From CAIKBL01 sp964555355 (GTDB lineage Bacteria > Pseudomonadota > Gammaproteobacteria > Ga0077536), in NCBI GenBank assembly GCA_964555355.1, contig CAZKRY010000006.1, forward strand, positions 248,001 through 312,000: a stretch of 64,000 nucleotides of DNA, read 5' to 3'. Below are positions 42,292 through 51,103 of this stretch, in pieces. The position numbers were made by a program, and so were the translations under genes. The notes beneath the pieces are model-generated. The model made no database searches. It was not told the DNA's origin and saw only the letters and a program-made list of their open reading frames with translations. The first letter of the stretch is position 1, and the number at the start of each line of letters is the position of its first letter.

Positions 42292-43902
42292 CTAGCTAAA
42301 ATCGCCCGCGCGCAGAATCGTGTCGCGCGCGTAGTTGAGATCGTCACGTTCCGGATAATCGAGCGTGAAATGCAATCCGCGGCTTTCTTTGCGTTTTAAC
42401 GCACACCGGATGATGAGTTCCGCGACTTGCACCAGGTTGCGCAATTCAATGAGATCGGCGGTTACGCGGAAATTCGCGTAAAAATCACTAATTTCCCCAC
42501 GTAATAAATGCACGCGACGACGTGCACGCTCGAGGCGCTTGGTAGTACGGACGATCCCCACGTAGTCCCACATGAAGCGGCGCAGTTCATCCCAATTGTG
42601 CGCGACGACGACTTCCTCATCGGCATCCGTCACCAGGCTTTCGTCCCACGGCGGGACGGGCGGCGGCAGCGGCATCGTTGAGGCTTCATGCTCGATTACA
42701 CTCGCGGCGAGCGTGGAGGTCACCAAGCACTCTAATAACGAGTTGCTCGCCATGCGATTGGCGCCATGCAGGCCTGTACACGCCACCTCTCCGATGGCGA
42801 AAAGTCCCGGGAGCGAAGTGCGTCCGGCGACATCGGTAACCACACCGCCGCATAAATAGTGTGCCGCGGGCACCACGGGAATGGGCTGTACGGTGATATC
42901 GATCCCAAATTCGAGACACTTGCGGTAGACGTTCGGAAAGTGTCCCCGCACGAAATCGGGATCCTTGTGGCTGATATCTAGATAGACGAAGTCCGAGCCC
43001 AGACGCTTCATTTCATAATCGATCGCACGTGCGACGATGTCGCGCGGCGCGAGTTCGGCACGCTCATCGAAGCGCGGCATAAAGCGCTCACCGTTCGGTA
43101 GCTTCAACACCCCCCCTTCGCCGCGCAGGGCCTCGGTCAGTAGAAAGGTTTTGGCTTGAGGGTGGTATAGGCAAGTCGGGTGAAATTGCACGAATTCCAT
43201 GTTGGCAATCGCACATCCGGCGCGCCAGGCCATCGCGATACCGTCACCGGTCGCGACGTCTGGATTGCTGGTGTAGAGATACACTTTGCCGGCCCCACCG
43301 GTGGCCAGCACGCACCAACGGGCACGCAGCGTTTTGACCTGATTGCCAGCTTTGTCAAAGACATAGGCCCCGATGCAGCGATCGGGCGTGCCGCCAAGCT
43401 TGCCAGTGGTAATGAGGTCGATCGCGATATGCTCGGCCCATAAGGTGATGTTGGGGTGAGCTTCGACGCGCTCCAGCAAGGTGGTTTCGATGGCGCGGCC
43501 GGTGGCGTCTTCCGCGTGGACGACCCGCCTTCGACTATGTCCGCCTTCTTGCGTGAGGTGGATAGTGGGTGCGCCGTCTTCGCTTTTCACCGTGGTAAAG
43601 GGAACTCCCTGCGCCACTAGCCAATCGATACGTTCGCGGCCGTGTTCCACGATGGCTTCAACCACGTCCCGGTGGCACAAGCCGGCGCCCGCGCGGAGCG
43701 TGTCTTCCACATGGGCTTCGATCGAATCGTCGCGGTCCATCACGGCGGAGACCCCGCCTTGCGCGTACAGGGTCGCGCCTTCGCTCAAGCCGCTCTTGGC
43801 GAGCACGCAAATCGAAAACCGGGCGGCCAAGTGTAGCGCAAGGCTCAAGCCTGCGGCGCCGCTTCCGATGATGAGCACGTCGTAATCGTGCTGGTGTGGC
43901 AT
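42292..43902 (-). CDS. nadB: L-aspartate oxidase
   Basis: 536 aa flavoprotein that oxidises L-aspartate to iminoaspartate, the first step of de novo NAD synthesis. The FAD motif is IIGSGAAGLSLALHLA at the N-terminus; TLYAQGGVSAV and the HAEDATGRAIETTLLE segment are typical, and the PAAHYLCGGVVTD and GEVACTGLHGANRMASNSLLECLV stretches place the catalytic region. It is divergent from rpoE, the arrangement seen in many gammaproteobacteria. The 138-bp intergenic region carries the sigma-E promoter of rpoE on the other strand. Confidence 0.95.
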   Translation of the reverse strand: MPHQHDYDVLIIGSGAAGLSLALHLAARFSICVLAKSGLSEGATLYAQGGVSAVMDRDDSIEAHVEDTLRAGAGLCHRDVVEAIVEHGRERIDWLVAQGVPFTTVKSEDGAPTIHLTQEGGHSRRRVVHAEDATGRAIETTLLERVEAHPNITLWAEHIAIDLITTGKLGGTPDRCIGAYVFDKAGNQVKTLRARWCVLATGGAGKVYLYTSNPDVATGDGIAMAWRAGCAIANMEFVQFHPTCLYHPQAKTFLLTEALRGEGGVLKLPNGERFMPRFDERAELAPRDIVARAIDYEMKRLGSDFVYLDISHKDPDFVRGHFPNVYRKCLEFGIDITVQPIPVVPAAHYLCGGVVTDVAGRTSLPGLFAIGEVACTGLHGANRMASNSLLECLVTSTLAASVIEHEASTMPLPPPVPPWDESLVTDADEEVVVAHNWDELRRFMWDYVGIVRTTKRLERARRRVHLLRGEISDFYANFRVTADLIELRNLVQVAELIIRCALKRKESRGLHFTLDYPERDDLNYARDTILRAGDFS

Positions 43903-43961
43903 GGTCCCTCGCTTGCTATACTCCCGGCCGATAACGAGTTACCGGTCCGCGCCAACTACCC

Positions 43962-43988
43962 GAACTTATTTAGCATGGTGATGGTCTA
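43962..43988 (+). promoter_or_regulatory. Sigma-E promoter of rpoE (autoregulatory)
   Basis: GAACTT (43962-43967) and GTCTA (43984-43988) are separated by exactly 16 bases, which matches the RpoE consensus (GGAACTT, about 16 bp, GTCNAA/TCTGA) in both boxes and spacing. It lies 52 bp before the rpoE ATG, so RpoE probably activates its own operon, as known in E. coli and Pseudomonas. Confidence 0.75.
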
Positions 43989-44040
43989 TGCCTAAAGGTG
44001 TAGTGACGGCTCACGCGCATGATACAGGCAGACGCTGGTC

Positions 44041-44616
44041 ATGAGCGACTCTACGGACCAAGCGTTGGTCGCGCTTGCGCGTCAAGGCGACAAACGTGCG
44101 TTCGATACGTTGGTGACGCGTTATCAACATCGGATTATTAAATTGGTATCGCGCTACGTGCGTGATCGGGACGACGCTATGGATGTGGCGCAAGACGCGT
44201 TTATCAAAGCGTATCGCGCGCTGGGTAGTTTTCGTGGGGAGAGCGCCTTTTATACGTGGTTGTACCGGATCGCCATCAATACGGCGAAAAATTACTTAAC
44301 CGCGCAAGGTAGGCGACCTGCCGAAGCCGAGCTCACCGATGAAGACGGGGCGACGCTCGATGTGACCGATCTGCGGCATGACAACGAGACGCCCGAAAAG
44401 CTGTTGTTGGTCGATGAAATCAAGCGCACGGTGTTTGCGACGATCGACAGCCTGCCGGAGGAGTTGCGGACGGCAATCATGTTGCGCGAAATGGATGGGT
44501 TAAGTTACGAAGAAATTGCGACGGCAATGGAATGCCCAGTTGGTACGGTGCGGTCGCGAATCTTTCGCGCCCGCGAGATTATTGACGGTCGCTTGAAACC
44601 GCTCCTGGAACAATGA
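44041..44616 (+). CDS. rpoE: RNA polymerase sigma-E factor (RpoE/AlgU)
   Basis: 191 aa ECF sigma factor for envelope stress. Region 2 (about 25-95) carries RYQHRIIKLVSRYVRDRDDAMDVAQDAFIKAYRALGSF and FYTWLYRIAINTAKNYL; region 4 (about 130-185) carries LPEELRTAIMLREMDGLSYEEIATAMECPVGTVRSRIFRARE, the -35 binding helix-turn-helix. This is the AlgU/RpoE group rather than other ECFs. It heads rpoE-rseA-rseB-mucD. Its expression is probably autoregulated through the sigma-E promoter just upstream. Confidence 0.96.
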   Translation: MSDSTDQALVALARQGDKRAFDTLVTRYQHRIIKLVSRYVRDRDDAMDVAQDAFIKAYRALGSFRGESAFYTWLYRIAINTAKNYLTAQGRRPAEAELTDEDGATLDVTDLRHDNETPEKLLLVDEIKRTVFATIDSLPEELRTAIMLREMDGLSYEEIATAMECPVGTVRSRIFRAREIIDGRLKPLLEQ

Positions 44617-44639
44617 CGCAAGAAGTCCGAGGCGAACCT

Positions 44640-45212
44640 ATGCAGCGAGAAGAGTCTATTTCCGCACTGATGGACGATGCGGGTGACGCAGCCGACCACG
44701 AAACTCTCCCGGCACTCCTTGACGAACCCACGATGCGCGAGACTTGGGCGCGCTATCAGATGATCGGCGATGTGCTACGCGGCGCGGAGATTTCGCCACA
44801 CTCGAATCAGCTATCGGCGCGAGTAAGCGCCGCGCTCAGTCTCGAAGCGGCGTCGCCCACCCAAACCGTCGTGCCGTTTAAGCCCAAGCCGGCATCTTGG
44901 TCGCCCCCCCGGCGCATCCGTTGGGCGGCCGCCGCGGCACTGGTGTTGGGCTTCACAATTGGTTGGTCGAGCCGCTCGCCGACAGGCGGGACACCCGATC
45001 TCCAGGCCACGGCGTTCGCGCCCAACACACTGCCGACGCCAGACGAACCAAACGTTGAAGGCGAACAGGTTTCCACACTTTCGCCGGCCGAGTATCAACG
45101 ACGAATAAATCGTTATCTCGTTAATTTTAACGAACAACGAGCGCAACTCGGCGTCTCGGGTGTGCATCCGCATGTACGAGTCGTCGGCTTGGAAAGCGCA
45201 CCCGCCGAATAG
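44640..45212 (+). CDS. rseA: Anti-sigma-E factor RseA (MucA)
   Basis: 190 aa single-pass inner membrane anti-sigma factor. The cytoplasmic part begins MQREESISALMDD, nearly the E. coli RseA start, and holds the RpoE-binding helices (about 1-60, ETWARYQMIGDVLRG). A membrane helix follows at about 94-110 (IRWAAAAALVLGFTIGW), then a periplasmic tail (about 111-190) that would bind RseB and be cut by DegS and RseP on stress. I prefer the ATG at 44640, with GAGG seven bases upstream, over the ATG at 44613 that overlaps the rpoE stop. Confidence 0.9.
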   Translation: MQREESISALMDDAGDAADHETLPALLDEPTMRETWARYQMIGDVLRGAEISPHSNQLSARVSAALSLEAASPTQTVVPFKPKPASWSPPRRIRWAAAAALVLGFTIGWSSRSPTGGTPDLQATAFAPNTLPTPDEPNVEGEQVSTLSPAEYQRRINRYLVNFNEQRAQLGVSGVHPHVRVVGLESAPAE

Positions 45213-45213
45213 C

Positions 45214-46185
45214 ATGGACGCGCGATTTTTGCTTCAATCAGCGCGTGGGATCGCATTCTGCCTGCTGTTATTCGCGGCAAGGCACGCAAGCGCTGAGCTC
45301 ACGCTGCTCGATAAAATCGCGCAGGCCAGCAAAACGCTAGATTATCAAGGCACTTTTATTTACAGCCATGAGACTGCACTGGAAGCGCTGAGGATTGTGC
45401 ATGCGGTGCGGGACGGCCAAGAGCGTGAGCGGCTAATTTCTTTGTCCGGTGCCGAACGCGAAGTCATCCGTGATGGCGCGCATGTCGCGTGTACGCTCGC
45501 GGACGACAAAGCCATTCTGGTTGAACAGCGCGAAGCGCCACAGCTCTTTGGTTTGGCGCTGACGAAGTCGTTGGACCAAGCTGGGCAACATTACACAATT
45601 AAGCCGTTGGGAACCGAACGAGTCGCCGGTCGCATTACGGACGTCATGCTAATCGCCCCGAAAACCCAGGACCGTTACAGCTACCAACTTTGGATAGATC
45701 AGGCAACCTATCTGCCGCTCCGCTCGATGGTGCTCGGCGCGGGTAATAAGGTGCTCGAACAAATGATGTTCACCATGGTCGAGATTGGGATGCCTATCCC
45801 AGACTCGGCGCTGGCCAACGAGCTAACGGGCGCGGGCTATACGCAATATACGAGTCATGCGGTGTCGGCGCAGGGCAATGCCGACGATATCCCGCCGCCT
45901 TCAGTCGGCTGGGTACCAAGCGGATTTAATCTGAAAGATACGCACCGCCAACGCTCGAACGCGAATGGCGTCGTGGTCCAGCACGCGGTATTCACCGATG
46001 GCCTAGCGATGGTCTCGGTGTTTGTCGAGAAACTGTCCGGTGGTACTCCGCCCCTCCAAGGCTACTCATCGATGGGGGCGGTCAACGCCTTTAGTAGACT
46101 CGATCACGAATACCAGATTACTGTGGTTGGGGAGATCCCGCAGGCCACTGTACGTAAAATTGCCGCGTCGGTGGTCGTCAACTAA
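45214..46185 (+). CDS. rseB: Periplasmic sigma-E regulator RseB (MucB)
   Basis: 323 aa. A signal peptide spans about 1-27 (ending ARHASA). The N-terminal lipoprotein-carrier-like domain (about 28-215; SKTLDYQGTFIYSHETALEALRIVHAV near the start) is followed by the C-terminal MucB/RseB domain (about 230-323; VGWVPSGFNLKD, VFTDGLAMVSVFVEKL, GAVNAFSRL). RseB shields RseA from DegS and senses mislocalised LPS. The ATG is one base after the rseA stop. An upstream in-frame extension overlaps rseA and is rejected. Confidence 0.94.
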   Translation: MDARFLLQSARGIAFCLLLFAARHASAELTLLDKIAQASKTLDYQGTFIYSHETALEALRIVHAVRDGQERERLISLSGAEREVIRDGAHVACTLADDKAILVEQREAPQLFGLALTKSLDQAGQHYTIKPLGTERVAGRITDVMLIAPKTQDRYSYQLWIDQATYLPLRSMVLGAGNKVLEQMMFTMVEIGMPIPDSALANELTGAGYTQYTSHAVSAQGNADDIPPPSVGWVPSGFNLKDTHRQRSNANGVVVQHAVFTDGLAMVSVFVEKLSGGTPPLQGYSSMGAVNAFSRLDHEYQITVVGEIPQATVRKIAASVVVN

Positions 46186-46236
46186 CCAGGCTAGGCCCTT
46201 CAGGTGCCGTTCGCCTCTCAAGCTATCGTTAAAACT

Positions 46237-47715
46237 ATGTCGCCTATTTCAAACTCAAATCGCTCGCTCTCGCTTGTTCTTTTATCCGCCTTGCTCACGT
46301 TCGGTTGCGTTAACGCTTCGGCGGTTAGCCTCGCCGGTACACTTCCAGATTTCACGGCGCTCGTTAAACAGAACAGCGCGGCCGTCGTCAATATCAGTAC
46401 TTCCGGCGACAAGCGCGCGCGGCAACACCGCGAACAACCTGAGCTGCCTCCGGGCTTTTCGATTCCAAACGTACCGGACGACAGCCCACTCAACGACTTC
46501 TTTCGCAAATATTTTGAGGAACAAGAACCCGAGGGCCGTGGCGAGATGATGCCGCGGGCTTCGTTGGGGTCGGGTTTCATTATTTCCAAGGACGGCTATG
46601 TCATCTCTAACTATCACGTGGTCAAGGATGCCGAAGAAGTCATTGTCCGTTTGAGCGATCGCCGAGAGTTTCCGGCAAAAATTGTCGGCACTGATCCGCG
46701 AAGTGATATCGCGGTGCTGAAAGTGGACGCCGAAGACGATCTGCCGATGTTGAAACTCGGCAATACGGAAGAGTTGGAAGTCGGTGAGTGGGTATTGGCG
46801 ATCGGATCCCCATTCGGATTTGACCATTCGGTAACCGCGGGAATCGTGAGCGCAAAGGGCCGGAGCCTGCCGAACGAAAACTATGTGCCGTTTATTCAAA
46901 CGGACGTCGCGATTAACCCCGGTAATTCCGGGGGGCCGCTATTTAACCTGGACGGCGAAGTCATCGGGGTCAACTCTCAGATCTATAGCCGCACGGGCGG
47001 CTTCATGGGACTTTCGTTCGCCATCCCAATCGATGTCGTCATGAACGTATATGGGCAAATCCGTGATCACGGCGAAGTGAGTCGTGGCTGGCTAGGCGTG
47101 CTGATCCAAGACGTGACGGCCGAACTCGCGGAATCATTTCGGATGAGCAAACCGCACGGCGCGCTGGTTTCAAAGGTTCTACCGGATAGCCCGGCTGAGA
47201 AAGCCGGAGTTGAAGCAGGCGATGTCATTACCAAGTTCGATGGACACGAAATTGAAACGTCATCCGATCTGCCCCCATTGGTCGGCGCGGCGAGGGTTGA
47301 CCAACCCATCACGGTCGAGGTAATGCGCGAAGGCAAAATGCGCTCGCTCAGCATCACAATCGGTAAGCTGCCGGCGCAAGAAGACGAAGTTTTGGCTGAA
47401 GCAGCGGACGAGCCGGCGTCAGGCGGTCAAAAAATTCCGCGGCTTTCGGTCGTTGCGCGGGACCTGAGTCCTGCCGAACGCAAGAAGCTCGAGTTGACCG
47501 GACCTGGTGTGCTTATCGAGAAAGTAAATGACGGTGTAGCGCGCGAGGCTGGACTGCGGCCAGGGGATGTCATCTCGCAAATTAACTTCAAGGAAACTGG
47601 CTCTGTGAAAGAACTCGTTGCGGCCGTGAACGCGTTGAATGCGGGCGCCAAGGTGCCAATGCTGGTTAATCGCCAGGGCAACCCTATTTTCATGGCGCTT
47701 AAATTGGCGGAATGA
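46237..47715 (+). CDS. mucD: Periplasmic Do-like serine protease MucD/DegP
   Basis: About 492 aa HtrA-family protease/chaperone. A signal peptide covers about 1-28. The trypsin-like domain has the triad His127 (SNYHVVKD), Asp157 (RSDIAVLKV) and Ser231 (NPGNSGGPL). Two PDZ domains follow (about 270-365 and 390-490), each with its own carboxylate-binding loop (RGWLGVLIQDV; later GVLIEKVNDG). It removes misfolded envelope proteins and damps the sigma-E response. The start is uncertain: a GTG at 46204 would add 11 residues, and neither has a strong ribosome site. It follows rseB by 51 bp. There is no rseC between them. Confidence 0.93.
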   Translation: MSPISNSNRSLSLVLLSALLTFGCVNASAVSLAGTLPDFTALVKQNSAAVVNISTSGDKRARQHREQPELPPGFSIPNVPDDSPLNDFFRKYFEEQEPEGRGEMMPRASLGSGFIISKDGYVISNYHVVKDAEEVIVRLSDRREFPAKIVGTDPRSDIAVLKVDAEDDLPMLKLGNTEELEVGEWVLAIGSPFGFDHSVTAGIVSAKGRSLPNENYVPFIQTDVAINPGNSGGPLFNLDGEVIGVNSQIYSRTGGFMGLSFAIPIDVVMNVYGQIRDHGEVSRGWLGVLIQDVTAELAESFRMSKPHGALVSKVLPDSPAEKAGVEAGDVITKFDGHEIETSSDLPPLVGAARVDQPITVEVMREGKMRSLSITIGKLPAQEDEVLAEAADEPASGGQKIPRLSVVARDLSPAERKKLELTGPGVLIEKVNDGVAREAGLRPGDVISQINFKETGSVKELVAAVNALNAGAKVPMLVNRQGNPIFMALKLAE

Positions 47716-47721
47716 CACGCA

Positions 47722-47973
47722 GTGGGTGAGGCGTCATACCAGTTGTTTGTACGCGCCGATTGTGAACTGTGCGAAGCGCTACACGCGGCGCTCGCATCAC
47801 ACGAGGAAGTGTTGGCGCGCGGCTTAACGCTGGTGGACATTGACTCCGAGGCGCGTTTGCAAACGCTTTATCACTACCGAATTCCGGTGCTCGTACTCGG
47901 CGAGCGGGAAATCTGGAGCGGTCCCTATGACCCACACGGGTTGGCGATCGCACTTGCTTCGCAACTGACGTGA
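47722..47973 (+). CDS. Small glutaredoxin-like thioredoxin-fold protein
   Basis: 83 aa. A minimal thioredoxin fold with a CELC redox motif (Cys14, Cys17) after the first strand YQLFVRAD, a middle strand LVDIDSEARL, and a cis-proline strand RIPVLVLGEREIWSGPYDP. This matches the glutaredoxin-family DUF836 protein often found between mucD and lepA in gammaproteobacteria; its partners are unknown. It starts with GTG at 47722, seven bases after the mucD stop, so it is probably translated from the same transcript. Confidence 0.83.
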   Translation: MGEASYQLFVRADCELCEALHAALASHEEVLARGLTLVDIDSEARLQTLYHYRIPVLVLGEREIWSGPYDPHGLAIALASQLT

Positions 47974-48103
47974 CGGCGCCGCAGCCGAGGGGTGGGCAGG
48001 CGCAGGCTCACTACCAAGTGCCTTGCTGTCCTAGGTCGATGGTATCGGGTAAGATGCGGCGCCTTCCGATGCAATGACTTGGGCGTCCTCAGTTCCCTCC
48101 CTT

Positions 48104-49894
48104 ATGCAGCATATCCGTAACTTTTCGATCATCGCCCACGTCGATCATGGCAAATCCACGCTCGCTGACCGCTTCATCCAAATTTGCGGAGGATTAAGCG
48201 CGCGCGAAATGTCGGAGCAAGTTCTCGACTCAATGGACTTGGAGCGCGAACGCGGAATTACCATCAAAGCGCAGAGCGTGAGCTTGCAATACAAGGCACC
48301 CAATGGCGCCGAATACTTGCTGAATTTTATCGACACGCCCGGACACGTCGACTTTAGTTACGAAGTGTCGCGTTCGCTTGCGGCGTGCGAAGGGGCGCTA
48401 CTCGTCGTCGACGCCGCGCAGGGCGTGGAAGCGCAATCGGTCGCGAATTGCCATAAGGCGGTGGACCAGGGGCTTGAAGTCGTTCCCGTCTTGAACAAGA
48501 TTGATTTGCCCGCGGCCGATCCCGAACGCGTCGCTCAAGAAATCGAAAACATCATCGGCATCGATGCCACCGATGCCGCTTTGGTAAGCGCTAAATCCGG
48601 GATCGGTGTGCCCGAACTCTTAGAGCGTTTGGTCAACCTAATTCCACCGCCGAAAGGCGACCCGACCGCGCCGCTTAAGGCACTTATCATCGACTCGTGG
48701 TTCGATAACTATCTTGGCGTGGTTTCTCTCGTGCGCATATTCGATGGTGAATTGGTGTCGGGCGCGCGGATCCGGATCATGTCGACCGGGCGGGATGTCG
48801 AGGTCAGCGAAGTCGGCATTTTTACGCCAAAGCGCGTTAAGACGGATCGGCTCGGTACCGGCGAGGTGGGTTTTGTCGTTGCCGGAATCAAAGATATCAA
48901 CGGTGCGCCGGTGGGTGACACGATCACGAATGCACAGCGTCCGGCATCACAGGCCTTACCGGGATTTCAAAAATCAAAACCCAATGTATTCGCCGGGCTC
49001 TATCCGATTGAGTCTTCGGAATTTGAAGCTTTTCGCGAGGCGCTTGCCAAACTTAGATTAAACGACGCCGCGCTTTCCTACGAGCCGGAAACTTCGGAAG
49101 CGCTCGGCTTTGGATTCCGTTGCGGCTTTCTAGGCATGCTGCATATGGAAATCGTGCAGGAGCGCCTGGAACGCGAGTACGGGATGGCGTTGATCACCAC
49201 CGCGCCCACGGTGGTTTACGAAGTTGAATTACGCAGTCGCGAGATCCTCTTGGTCGATAATCCAGCGCGGCTTCCCGATCCCGGAACGGTGATTGAAATT
49301 AGAGAGCCGATTATCGTCGCGGAATTACTCACGCCTCAGGAATATCTCGGCAATGTCATTGCGCTTTGTGTTGAGAAGCGTGGGGTGCAGACCAAGTTGA
49401 ATTTCGCCGGCACCCAAGTGGCGGTCGGGTACGAGCTGCCGTTGTCAGAGATGGTGTTCGATTTCTTTGACCGCTTGAAATCCGTCACCCGCGGCTATGC
49501 GTCGATGGACTATCATTTTCACTGTTATCGGCCGGCCGACATGGTCAAGGTCGATATCCTCATCAACAACGAAAAGGTCGATGCGTTGTCAGTGATCGTG
49601 CATCGTAACCAAGCGCAAATGCGCGGTCGCGAACTGGTGGCGAAGATGCGCGAAATCATCCCTCGCCAGATGTTTGAAGTGGCGATCCAGGCCGCAATCG
49701 GTTCCAAGATTATCGCGCGCGAAAGCGTGAAAGCCATGCGCAAAAACGTCACCGCAAAATGCTATGGCGGCGATATCACGCGCAAGCGCAAATTGTTGGA
49801 AAAGCAAAAAGAAGGCAAAAAGCGCTTGAAGCAGGTGGGTTCGGTCGAAATTCCTCAAGAAGCCTTTATGGCGGTGCTAAAGGTAGGCAAATAA
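48104..49894 (+). CDS. lepA: Elongation factor 4 (LepA)
   Basis: 596 aa ribosome-associated GTPase that back-translocates or aids initiation. G1 is AHVDHGKST near the start, then ERGITIKAQ (G2), DTPGHVDF (G3) and NKIDLPAAD (G4); EF-G-like domains II, III and V follow, and the LepA-specific C-terminal domain ends with CYGGDITRKRKLLEKQKEGKKRLKQVG. I start at the ATG at 48104, which aligns with E. coli LepA; an ATG ten codons upstream is possible, and neither shows a good Shine-Dalgarno. The TAA overlaps the lepB ATG by one base. lepA-lepB is a conserved pair. Confidence 0.96.
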   Translation: MQHIRNFSIIAHVDHGKSTLADRFIQICGGLSAREMSEQVLDSMDLERERGITIKAQSVSLQYKAPNGAEYLLNFIDTPGHVDFSYEVSRSLAACEGALLVVDAAQGVEAQSVANCHKAVDQGLEVVPVLNKIDLPAADPERVAQEIENIIGIDATDAALVSAKSGIGVPELLERLVNLIPPPKGDPTAPLKALIIDSWFDNYLGVVSLVRIFDGELVSGARIRIMSTGRDVEVSEVGIFTPKRVKTDRLGTGEVGFVVAGIKDINGAPVGDTITNAQRPASQALPGFQKSKPNVFAGLYPIESSEFEAFREALAKLRLNDAALSYEPETSEALGFGFRCGFLGMLHMEIVQERLEREYGMALITTAPTVVYEVELRSREILLVDNPARLPDPGTVIEIREPIIVAELLTPQEYLGNVIALCVEKRGVQTKLNFAGTQVAVGYELPLSEMVFDFFDRLKSVTRGYASMDYHFHCYRPADMVKVDILINNEKVDALSVIVHRNQAQMRGRELVAKMREIIPRQMFEVAIQAAIGSKIIARESVKAMRKNVTAKCYGGDITRKRKLLEKQKEGKKRLKQVGSVEIPQEAFMAVLKVGK

Positions 49895-50682
49895 TGGTTT
49901 TTGATTTTTCGGCCGTCATGGTCCTGTTGGTCGCGGCGAGCGGCGGTATTTGGGCGTTTGATGCGTGGCGGCTCGCGCCGTCGCGCCGCGTGCGCAACGC
50001 AACCCTACCGGTAGAGCGACAGCTTGCCGAACCCGTCATCGTGGAACACGCCAAGTCGTTTTTCCCGATTTTTCTAATCGTGCTTTTCCTCCGTTCGTTT
50101 TTGGTCGAGCCATTCCGGATCCCATCGGGTTCGATGATCCCAACCTTGGTGGTGGGTGATTTTATTCTGGTCAATAAATTTACTTACGGCCTGCGTTTAC
50201 CGGTGTTGAATAGCAAATTTGTCCCGCTCGGCACGCCAGCGCGTGGCGATGTTGTGGTTTTTCGATATCCGGAAGACCCTTCCACGCCGTTCATTAAACG
50301 GGTGGTGGGGCTACCGGGTGATCGAATCGGCTACAAGGACAAGCAAGTGTACCTAAACGGCCAACCGCTTAAATATGAGTCGTTAGGTTCCTACGTGGGG
50401 CTTAAATCTTCATCCGTGCATACGGGAGCTAAACATTTAACGGAGCAATTGGACAAAGTAACCCACGAAATCCTGATTACGCCGATGGCCCCCACCATTG
50501 ACGGCGAATTTGAGGTGCCAGCGGGGGAGTATTTCGTCCTTGGCGACAATCGTGATAACAGCCGCGATTCCCGCTATTGGGGATTTGTGCCGGACGAGAA
50601 TTTAATCGGGCGGGCGTTTATGATCTGGATGAACTGGGATAATGGACCGGAATTCGGTCGAATCGGTACAGGAATCAAATGA
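49894..50682 (+). CDS. lepB: Signal peptidase I
   Basis: 262 aa. Two N-terminal membrane helices (about 5-22 and 57-72) anchor the periplasmic catalytic domain. Nucleophile Ser80 is in PSGSMIPTL and general base Lys135 in PFIKRVVGLPGD; GDNRDNSRDSRYWGFVP is the conserved box E. It cleaves signal peptides of exported preproteins. The ATG overlaps the lepA stop (TAATG), and a DUF4845 protein gene follows, the usual gammaproteobacterial order lepA-lepB-DUF4845-rnc-era. Confidence 0.96.
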   Translation: MVFDFSAVMVLLVAASGGIWAFDAWRLAPSRRVRNATLPVERQLAEPVIVEHAKSFFPIFLIVLFLRSFLVEPFRIPSGSMIPTLVVGDFILVNKFTYGLRLPVLNSKFVPLGTPARGDVVVFRYPEDPSTPFIKRVVGLPGDRIGYKDKQVYLNGQPLKYESLGSYVGLKSSSVHTGAKHLTEQLDKVTHEILITPMAPTIDGEFEVPAGEYFVLGDNRDNSRDSRYWGFVPDENLIGRAFMIWMNWDNGPEFGRIGTGIK

Positions 50683-50698
50683 ACCAAGAGGGGGAGCA

Positions 50699-51103
50699 AT
50701 GACCAAGCGATTATCGAGACAACGTGGCGTTAGTCTCAGCGGGCTTATCTTCTGGTCGGTATTGATCGGTGCGCTTGCGATGCTCGGCATGCGGCTATTT
50801 CCGTTGTATAACGAAAAGATGAAGGTCGATTTGGCGCTCGACAAGGTGGTAGGCGATTCTGCGGTATCGGAGCAATCCAAAACCGAAATCGTCAAGGCCA
50901 TCATGAAACAATTCGAAGTATCGGATGTTGACCGTTGGTCGACGGTTGAATTCACCCGCTTGCTGAAAGTCGAACGACCGCGAGGCGAGATCAATCGCGT
51001 GTTGTCACTTGACTATGAAATCCGCAACGTAGTTTGTTGCAACCTTGATATCGTATTGAACTACCAATACGCGCGCGAATTGCCCCCCGGGGATGCCGAG
51101 TAA
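50699..51103 (+). CDS. DUF4845 membrane protein between lepB and rnc
   Basis: 134 aa. One N-terminal membrane helix (about 12-32, SLSGLIFWSVLIGALAMLG, type IV pilin-like in feel but without a prepilin cleavage motif), then a small soluble domain with VEFTRLLKVERPRGEINRVLSLDYEIRN. This is the DUF4845 protein conserved at this locus in gammaproteobacteria; function unknown. GGGGGAG precedes the ATG at 50699. The 3' end overlaps the rnc start by 11 bases, so it is coupled to RNase III production. Confidence 0.88.
   Translation: MTKRLSRQRGVSLSGLIFWSVLIGALAMLGMRLFPLYNEKMKVDLALDKVVGDSAVSEQSKTEIVKAIMKQFEVSDVDRWSTVEFTRLLKVERPRGEINRVLSLDYEIRNVVCCNLDIVLNYQYARELPPGDAE

Noticed and set aside
47974..48103. 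tRNA or small RNA before lepA
   Set aside because: No cloverleaf arms or T-loop sequence are visible, and the other intergenic gaps gave no tRNA either.
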